Shown piece after piece: positions 59,222 through 64,000 of a stretch of DNA of 64,000 nt. The position numbers and the translations under genes are program-made. A model generated the notes under the pieces. That model was not told the DNA's origin. It saw nothing but the letters and a program-made list of their open reading frames with translations, and made no database searches. The first letter of the stretch is position 1, and the number at the start of each line of letters is the position of its first letter. The DNA lies in contig NZ_BMFU01000002.1 in NCBI RefSeq assembly GCF_014639235.1, positions 638,361 through 702,360 of the forward strand, read 5' to 3'. The stretch comes from Paenibacillus silvae (GTDB lineage Bacteria; Bacillota; Bacilli; Paenibacillales; Paenibacillaceae).

Positions 59222-59986
59222 TTACTTAAAAAGACGTTGTGAGAAAAGATACAAATTATTTTTCCACACTGGCCAGTCATGTCCCCCGCTTTCTTCGTGC
59301 CAGACATGGGGCACACCTTGCTGCTTCAAGTATTCATGAACATCCATACTGATCTGAATGAGATTATCCTGAACTCCGTATGACAACCACAATAAAGACA
59401 GCGACGATGCTTTATCCGGTTCCGGCATCAGAACCTCCGGGGTTTTCGTATTCGGCGCTGCCGAAAAAGCTCCAACCCAGGCAAAATGATTCAGATTGTG
59501 GAGTCCGATGTTCAAGGACTGTCCTCCTCCCATGGACAAACCAGCGATTGCTCTCTTATCCCTTGATTTTGCTGCCGGATAGCTGGACTCGATATGTGGA
59601 ATGAGATCCTGAATCAGATCAGACTCGAATTTTTCAAAGGCCCGAATTTTCTCAGGATCAAACAAATCACCTTCAGCCCGGTCATTGATCATCGCGCGCC
59701 CGTTGGGACAGACCACGATCATCGGCTGGATAAGATTATCACTGTAGAGGTTGTCCAAAATAATCTGAGGAGCACCGTGAGTGTGCCACTCCGTCTCATC
59801 GCCTCCAATACCATGCAACAGATAGAGTACAGGATAAGTTCGCTCCGGGGAAAACCCCGGCGGTGTGTACACCATTGCCTTGCGCACACTACCAACTGTC
59901 TTGGAATCATACTCGATTGTCTCGACCTTGCCTCGCTCAATATGATCGCGATATTGGTCAAAACCCGCTGATGCCGAAGCTATCAT
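59222..59986 (-). CDS. CE1-type esterase (putative acetylxylan/feruloyl esterase)
   Basis: 254 residues of alpha/beta hydrolase fold, esterase-D type. Seen are the oxyanion segment YPVLYLLHGIGGDETEW, the nucleophile Ser151 in AGLSMGGGQS, the acid region LSYGVQDNL and the His in HEESGGHDWPVW. It has no signal peptide, so it works on imported, esterified xylo-oligosaccharides. GGGAGTAGG precedes the ATG. It is between the SGNH and xynA genes with short gaps, supporting a joint role in xylan side-group removal. Acetate versus ferulate preference cannot be read from the sequence. Confidence 0.87.
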   Translation of the reverse strand: MIASASAGFDQYRDHIERGKVETIEYDSKTVGSVRKAMVYTPPGFSPERTYPVLYLLHGIGGDETEWHTHGAPQIILDNLYSDNLIQPMIVVCPNGRAMINDRAEGDLFDPEKIRAFEKFESDLIQDLIPHIESSYPAAKSRDKRAIAGLSMGGGQSLNIGLHNLNHFAWVGAFSAAPNTKTPEVLMPEPDKASSLSLLWLSYGVQDNLIQISMDVHEYLKQQGVPHVWHEESGGHDWPVWKNNLYLFSQRLFK

Positions 59987-60043
59987 TAGTTTCCTACTCC
60001 CTTCACGGTTAGCATAATTCGTTCGCGTTCATGTCGACTTCCG

Positions 60044-61327
60044 TTATTCTACATATCCGAAGCCCAAAATCGTGAACTGCTTATCCTCATGTCCTGGTGC
60101 CATCTCGATGTCAATAACATGCTCAGCAGCCTCTTGGTTACTGATTAGGAGCATCGCATGACAATGTGTCCAGTTCACTTCATGCGGATCAGCTTGTTTG
60201 ACAAGCTCACCATCCACCTTGATATGAGCCGTTCCGAATATGTCGCTATCGGAGTCTTTGAAGATCAGAATGAGACGACTGCACCGCAAATACAGTTTGA
60301 AACCAAGATGCTCCGCTGTATCATCGGGGACATACATCCAGTTATTCGGAAAAAGTGGTGTTGCGTAAGCATGATCATCCATCTCTGCCATCTGCAGCTC
60401 AGTGTCGGTATGACAGAAGCCACCTGGCTCAATTCTGGCAATCTGCTCACCATTTTCCCGATCCATCAGCTGCACGTTCACATAATCATTCCCGATCATT
60501 GGAGCCCTGCTCAATTCGTTCTCTTCCTGATTCATAGGGGAACGATCTGTTACTTGAAACAGGTTGGCCAGCGCATCAGCCATAATGCGATGTCCCACAT
60601 TGGTCGGATGATAAATATCATGGAAATATTGTTCTTTGGTTATGACGTTACCCTCATGTTTGGTCTTTCGAAATTGCTCTACAAGAGCATCCTTCATGCT
60701 CACCATAGGCAGATCATAATGAAACCCTACCGGAGCAAGCCTGTCCTGCAGATTCCAGTCGTTCTTGAATACACTGAAAAGCAGGATAACCGCGGGTTTG
60801 TTATCAGAAGCAAGCGCTTTCAACACTAGGCTTTCATAACAGTTACCTCTCGTTTCATCGTCTGCATCGTTTACCGCAAATTCGATAACGACGATGTCCG
60901 GCTGCACACTGCCATTCCGGAGCACATCCCGCTCATATCGTATGACGCCAAGCTGTGAGGGCGTCCCGCCTACACCCGCTTTGATCAATTGAACTGTATT
61001 GCTGTCCAATGGAGCAAACATTTTTTGAAAATGCTTGAACGTGTGGTAGGCGTAACTTTGGAGATGAATCGGTGCTGCACCAGCGCCATGAGTAATGGAG
61101 CCCCCGATAAACGCAAGTACAACAGGTTCACCTCGCTTCGCCTTTTCAATGACTCTCTTCAATCTGACATTATTCCCCGCACTCAGTAGAGAACGGTCGA
61201 TCATATCAAGATAATTTGGAGAATTGTAATCGAATTCGGCTTCTGCTAATGAAACTCCGACCTGCACAGGGTCACGCGGTGCATGGGTTCCTTGATTCAG
61301 TTCTGCATCTCCAGAATTGCCAATCAT
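60044..61327 (-). CDS. SGNH/GDSL-type carbohydrate esterase
   Basis: 427 residues, no signal peptide. The SGNH blocks are FIGGSITHGAGA with Ser77 (block I), KAGVGGTPSQ (Gly block), EFAVNDADDE (Asn block) and YFHDIYHPTNVGHRIMADAL near residue 235 with Asp and His. About 150 further residues form a C-terminal beta domain (RLILIFKDSDSDIFGTAHIKVDG). The layout resembles cytoplasmic acetyl esterases of the CE2/CE17 type acting on oligosaccharides; exact family is uncertain. It is first in the operon with the CE1-type esterase and xynA. The ribosome site (GGTGA) is weak. Confidence 0.78.
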   Translation of the reverse strand: MIGNSGDAELNQGTHAPRDPVQVGVSLAEAEFDYNSPNYLDMIDRSLLSAGNNVRLKRVIEKAKRGEPVVLAFIGGSITHGAGAAPIHLQSYAYHTFKHFQKMFAPLDSNTVQLIKAGVGGTPSQLGVIRYERDVLRNGSVQPDIVVIEFAVNDADDETRGNCYESLVLKALASDNKPAVILLFSVFKNDWNLQDRLAPVGFHYDLPMVSMKDALVEQFRKTKHEGNVITKEQYFHDIYHPTNVGHRIMADALANLFQVTDRSPMNQEENELSRAPMIGNDYVNVQLMDRENGEQIARIEPGGFCHTDTELQMAEMDDHAYATPLFPNNWMYVPDDTAEHLGFKLYLRCSRLILIFKDSDSDIFGTAHIKVDGELVKQADPHEVNWTHCHAMLLISNQEAAEHVIDIEMAPGHEDKQFTILGFGYVE

Positions 61328-61432
61328 GTTACATGTTCACCAGCCTTCCAGCGAAAATTTACACTCCAAGTATACCGTGTGAAGGAACCAGAACTTAATG
61401 ATGTCACTATCAGGCGGCCCCTTTCTCTTCGA

Positions 61433-61446
61433 GTGTAGCGCTTACA
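61433..61446. promoter_or_regulatory. Weak cre-like site upstream of the SGNH gene
   Basis: TGTAAGCGCTACAC on the minus strand has the AAGCGCT core with three mismatches in the right arm. It lies about 105 bp upstream of the SGNH start, in the divergent gap to the GH8 gene. Confidence 0.35.
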
Positions 61447-61544
61447 TAATTTAGCAACAACCTGATAAACTATAGGACTTGACTAAATATATCATCAACC
61501 GCAGGATATGGAAATAGATGGAATGTTACACCTATAATTTTCCA

Positions 61545-61573
61545 TGTAAACGCTTTAATTTGAGTAGTATACT
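61545..61573 (+). promoter_or_regulatory. GH8 promoter overlapped by a cre site (61545-61558)
   Basis: TGTAAACGCTTTAA matches cre at 13 of 14 positions. Its first six bases form a weak -35 (TGTAAA) 17 bp before TATACT (61568-61573). CcpA binding would block polymerase directly. Confidence 0.55.
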
Positions 61574-61608
61574 GAATGTTATACTTACATATAGGAACGC
61601 ATATACAA

Positions 61609-61641
61609 GCTTATATGAACGTTTTTTCACGCTTATATGAA
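61609..61641 (+). repeat. Direct repeat in the GH8 leader
   Basis: GCTTATATGAA occurs twice (61609-61619 and 61631-61641), 22 bp apart, about two helical turns, between the promoter and the ribosome site of the GH8 gene. Confidence 0.6.
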
Positions 61642-61684
61642 AATTTCAATAACACTCTGAGAAGACATTCTATAGGAGGATCGT

Positions 61685-62827
61685 ATGAATTTAAAAGGAA
61701 AAGGCGCTATTGATACAGGTACATATACTAATCTCTTTCTAAGGTCTGGTTTCAGTGAAGAGGAGATACACGCGAGGCTGGAGCAGACCTGGAATGATCT
61801 GTTTTATGGGGATGAGCATACTCGAATTTATTACCCTGCAGGAGATGACAAAGGATATATGCTCGACACAGGAAACGACGATGTTCGTTCCGAGGGCATG
61901 TCCTATGGCATGATGATGGCTGTGCAGATGGATAAGAAGCAAGAGTTTGATCGTCTCTGGAATTATGCATATACATATATGCAGCATACTGAAGGTCGAT
62001 ACAAGGACTACTTTGCCTGGCATTGCAAGCCGGATGGAACACACTTGTCCCCGGGACCTGCCCCGGACGGCGAAGAGTTCTTTGCTATGGCGCTCTTCTT
62101 TGCGTCTAATCGCTGGGGTGATGGCCCGGCTCCATATGACTATAAAGCTCAGGCGCGTAAAATTCTTCATGCCTGCTTGCATCAAGGAGAACATGGCGAG
62201 GGTGATCCCATGTGGGAGCCGAACAATCGGCTGATCAAGTTTATTCCAGAGTTTGCATTCAGTGATCCGTCCTATCATCTTCCTCATTTCTATGAACTGT
62301 TTGCATTATATGCCAATGAACAGGATCGTACGTTCTGGAAAGAAGCGGCTGAGGCAAGCCGAGCCTATCTTCATACTGCCTGCCACCCTGTAACCGGACT
62401 TTCGCCGGAATATGCCAATTATGACGGCACTCCTGCACCCGTACAGCCACATGGTGATTTCAGACATTTTTACAGTGACGCCTATCGTGTTGCAGCCAAC
62501 ATTGCACTGGACTGGGAATGGTTCCGCAAGGACCCGTGGCAGGTGCAGCAGTCCAATCGCATTCAAGCTTTTTTCAGCAGCATTGATGTGTCGGATTACC
62601 GACGCTATACCATTGAAGGCAAGCCATTCGATGAGCCCGCACTGCATCCTGTAGGTCTGCTGGCTACCAACGCTATGGCATCACTCGCCGCTGATGGTCC
62701 TGATGCTGATTTTTTTGTTAAACTGTTCTGGAATACACCGCTCCGGCAAGGGAAACACCGTTATTACGATAACTGCCTGTATTTCTTTGCCATGCTTGCA
62801 TTAAGTGGAAACTACCGGATGTATTGA
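61685..62827 (+). CDS. Reducing-end xylose-releasing exo-oligoxylanase, GH8
   Basis: 380 residues, no signal peptide; AGGAGG 5 bases before the ATG. Catalytic residues line up with the Bacillus halodurans enzyme: Glu70 in DDVRSEGMSYGMM, Asp128 in PAPDGEEFF and Asp265 in HFYSDAYRVA. The (alpha/alpha)6 barrel is complete, ending YYDNCLYFFAMLALSGNYRMY. It releases xylose from the reducing end of imported xylo-oligosaccharides. It stands alone between a cre-overlapped promoter and a strong terminator, next to the xylanase operon and another importer gene. Confidence 0.92.
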   Translation: MNLKGKGAIDTGTYTNLFLRSGFSEEEIHARLEQTWNDLFYGDEHTRIYYPAGDDKGYMLDTGNDDVRSEGMSYGMMMAVQMDKKQEFDRLWNYAYTYMQHTEGRYKDYFAWHCKPDGTHLSPGPAPDGEEFFAMALFFASNRWGDGPAPYDYKAQARKILHACLHQGEHGEGDPMWEPNNRLIKFIPEFAFSDPSYHLPHFYELFALYANEQDRTFWKEAAEASRAYLHTACHPVTGLSPEYANYDGTPAPVQPHGDFRHFYSDAYRVAANIALDWEWFRKDPWQVQQSNRIQAFFSSIDVSDYRRYTIEGKPFDEPALHPVGLLATNAMASLAADGPDADFFVKLFWNTPLRQGKHRYYDNCLYFFAMLALSGNYRMY

Positions 62828-62866
62828 ACTTTCATTCACTCTGCTAACACTATGCATAAACCAGCC

Positions 62867-62911
62867 AAAAGACGTCCTCGTTTGCATGCAGCGAATGAGG
62901 ACGTCTTTCTC
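62867..62911. terminator. Bidirectional terminator after the GH8 gene
   Basis: AAAGACGTCCTC pairs perfectly with GAGGACGTCTTT around a 17-base loop, U-rich on both sides; shared with the convergent binding-protein gene. Confidence 0.85.
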
Positions 62912-62928
62912 TTTGATTCACCCTTTAT

Positions 62929-64000
62929 TTATTTCGAAGATACCGAAGACGCATCATAAGCGGACTGCATAATTTCCAGGTATCGACTGATATTCAACCC
63001 TTCAAGTCCTTTCACATACTCATCCCAGTCCTTATCCAGACTCTTTGCGCCTGTTACAAACTGAAGCGCGTTCTGATCGATGTAATCCTTGATATTGGTT
63101 TGCATCATGCTCGTTTCATCCGCAAGTGACGGGTCTACCCATAATGCCCAATGTGGGAACACCTCTTTAGGCTCCTTGCCTTCCATTAACAATGTCGCTT
63201 CATATAGACGACGTTCATAACCATCGTTAGCGTAGATATCTGTTCCCTGCACTTCTGCATCCCGATAAGCGCGGTGATGATTGTATTGACTCAGTGCGGA
63301 CCAGCTGTCATTGCGAGGTTCTTCCCCGGACGGAACGGGGATTGCCTTGTAGAGTGGCTCGACCTGGTCGTTCAGTGCTACCTCGCCCGCCTCCGGTTTA
63401 CGCCAGCTTGTGCCCTCTTCTCCCAGGTACGCAGCCATTCCACCTTCTTGTGTGTAGAAGTAATCCAGCATCTGTATTGCTGCAATCTGGGTTTGTTCGC
63501 TGGCTTTGTTGGTTAATACAAACGTTGCTCCCGGATCAATCGGATAGTTGTACGTTGCATACTCTGCATGTGGTCCCTTCAGTGGCGGAATCGCGTTGTA
63601 ATCATTACCGTATGGGGAACCTTCAGCCGTAGTAACAAACAACGACGGGTGCATGGCTGCACCTGCTCCGAGAAGCTGTGCATCCGCATTGTCACCGATT
63701 TTCTTGAATGCGCCAACATTTTGAGTAAAAGCTCCCGGGTCAATCAAACCCTCATCGTATAAGGATTTGATATAGGTCAGCCCCTCTTTCCACTCGGATT
63801 TGTTCGCTGCCATTTCCACTTTGCCTTGATTCAAAATGAGATAATTGCGGTCATCGTCATAGATGAATCCATTCATCAAATACGGAATAATGTGTACACC
63901 GAAGTTTTCGGTCGAACCACTGAGCGGCACTTCATCCGCTTTGCCATTACCGTTCGGGTCCTTCGTTTTAAATGCCTTGAGCATTTCCTTGAACTCTTCT
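62929..64000 (-). CDS. Extracellular solute-binding protein, C-terminal part (cut by window edge)
   Basis: The frame is open to the right edge; 356 codons are visible and the N-terminus with signal and lipobox lies outside. It is an LplA/YtcQ-type binding protein with the loop TKDPNGNGKADEVPLSG, VEMAANKSEWKEGLTYIKSLYDEGLIDP and DPGATFVLTNKASEQTQIAAIQMLDYFYT. The internal ATG at 63984 is not a start, since in-frame codons continue upstream of it. By position beside xylanolytic genes it may bind xylo-oligosaccharides, which is inference only. Confidence 0.88.
   Translation of the reverse strand, partial: EEFKEMLKAFKTKDPNGNGKADEVPLSGSTENFGVHIIPYLMNGFIYDDDRNYLILNQGKVEMAANKSEWKEGLTYIKSLYDEGLIDPGAFTQNVGAFKKIGDNADAQLLGAGAAMHPSLFVTTAEGSPYGNDYNAIPPLKGPHAEYATYNYPIDPGATFVLTNKASEQTQIAAIQMLDYFYTQEGGMAAYLGEEGTSWRKPEAGEVALNDQVEPLYKAIPVPSGEEPRNDSWSALSQYNHHRAYRDAEVQGTDIYANDGYERRLYEATLLMEGKEPKEVFPHWALWVDPSLADETSMMQTNIKDYIDQNALQFVTGAKSLDKDWDEYVKGLEGLNISRYLEIMQSAYDASSVSSK

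Noticed and set aside
60158..60829. 223-codon plus-strand frame opposite the SGNH esterase gene
   Set aside because: Antisense to conserved SGNH blocks, with Met/His/Cys-rich low-quality sequence; treated as a shadow frame.
1..64000. Insertion sequences, prophage genes, integrons, tRNA or rRNA genes
   Set aside because: No transposase, integrase or phage structural frames, no paired terminal repeats with target duplications, and no recognisable tRNA or rRNA sequence were found by reading; a tRNAscan and IS search would settle this.

Overview
The window looks like the chromosome of a plant- or soil-associated Paenibacillus (Bacillota). The reasons are purine-rich Shine-Dalgarno sites of the AGGAGG type, frequent TTG and GTG starts, intrinsic terminators with long U tracts, CcpA-type cre sites, a three-SLH surface glucanase, paired Lpl/Yte-type ABC importers, YesM/YesN two-component pairs, a PyrR-type attenuator and a Gram-positive short-Q-loop cytochrome bd oxidase. 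The species call is inference from gene content and style; no rRNA or tRNA genes were seen.

Layout. 1-3.5 kb: cydA-cydB-(cydD start) on the minus strand with Rex-like redox operators, and a divergent GNAT acetyltransferase. 3.7-7.2 kb: a redox/electrophile neighbourhood (DsbA/SpxH-like thiol protein, HxlR regulator, Old Yellow Enzyme, LysR regulator). 7.3-8.9 kb: an ECF sigma factor with its membrane anti-sigma factor. 9.1-10.4 kb: a secreted CE4 deacetylase carrying a CBM36-like xylan-binding module. 10.6-13.4 kb: codBA (cytosine permease and deaminase) behind a PyrR-type attenuator. 13.6-18.6 kb: cell-wall amidase, GerMN lipoprotein, TauE/SafE transporter, TetR plus DUF4260, a P-loop protein and a 30-residue TatA-like membrane peptide. 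18.7-21.3 kb: DUF3237 protein and a CheY-CheC-PAS/GGDEF signalling operon.

21.4-44.2 kb is the most unusual region: a saccharide utilisation locus with an Lpl-type ABC importer, a YesMN-type two-component pair, and intracellular enzymes GH140 (apiosidase-like), two GH78 (rhamnosidase-like), a large GH2 and L-fucose isomerase. It faces a secreted multi-domain clan-A glycosidase across a perfect cre site. The set resembles the enzyme complement needed for apiose- and rhamnose-containing pectin (rhamnogalacturonan-II) side chains, but carried out inside a Gram-positive cell.

44.3-56.4 kb: a beta-1,3-glucan-type system with an SLH-anchored GH16 enzyme, two permeases, a divergent YesMN-type pair and a separately transcribed binding protein. 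The two ABC transcription units share a 14-bp motif at the same distance from their putative -10 boxes. 56.6-64 kb: hemicellulose genes, including a lichenase (GH16), a formylglycine-enzyme-like lipoprotein, GH11 xylanase, CE1-type and SGNH esterases, a cytoplasmic GH8 exo-oligoxylanase and the C-terminal part of another binding protein cut by the window edge. Secreted enzymes open polymers outside, importers bring in oligosaccharides and cytoplasmic enzymes finish them; cre sites suggest that carbon catabolite control spans these units.
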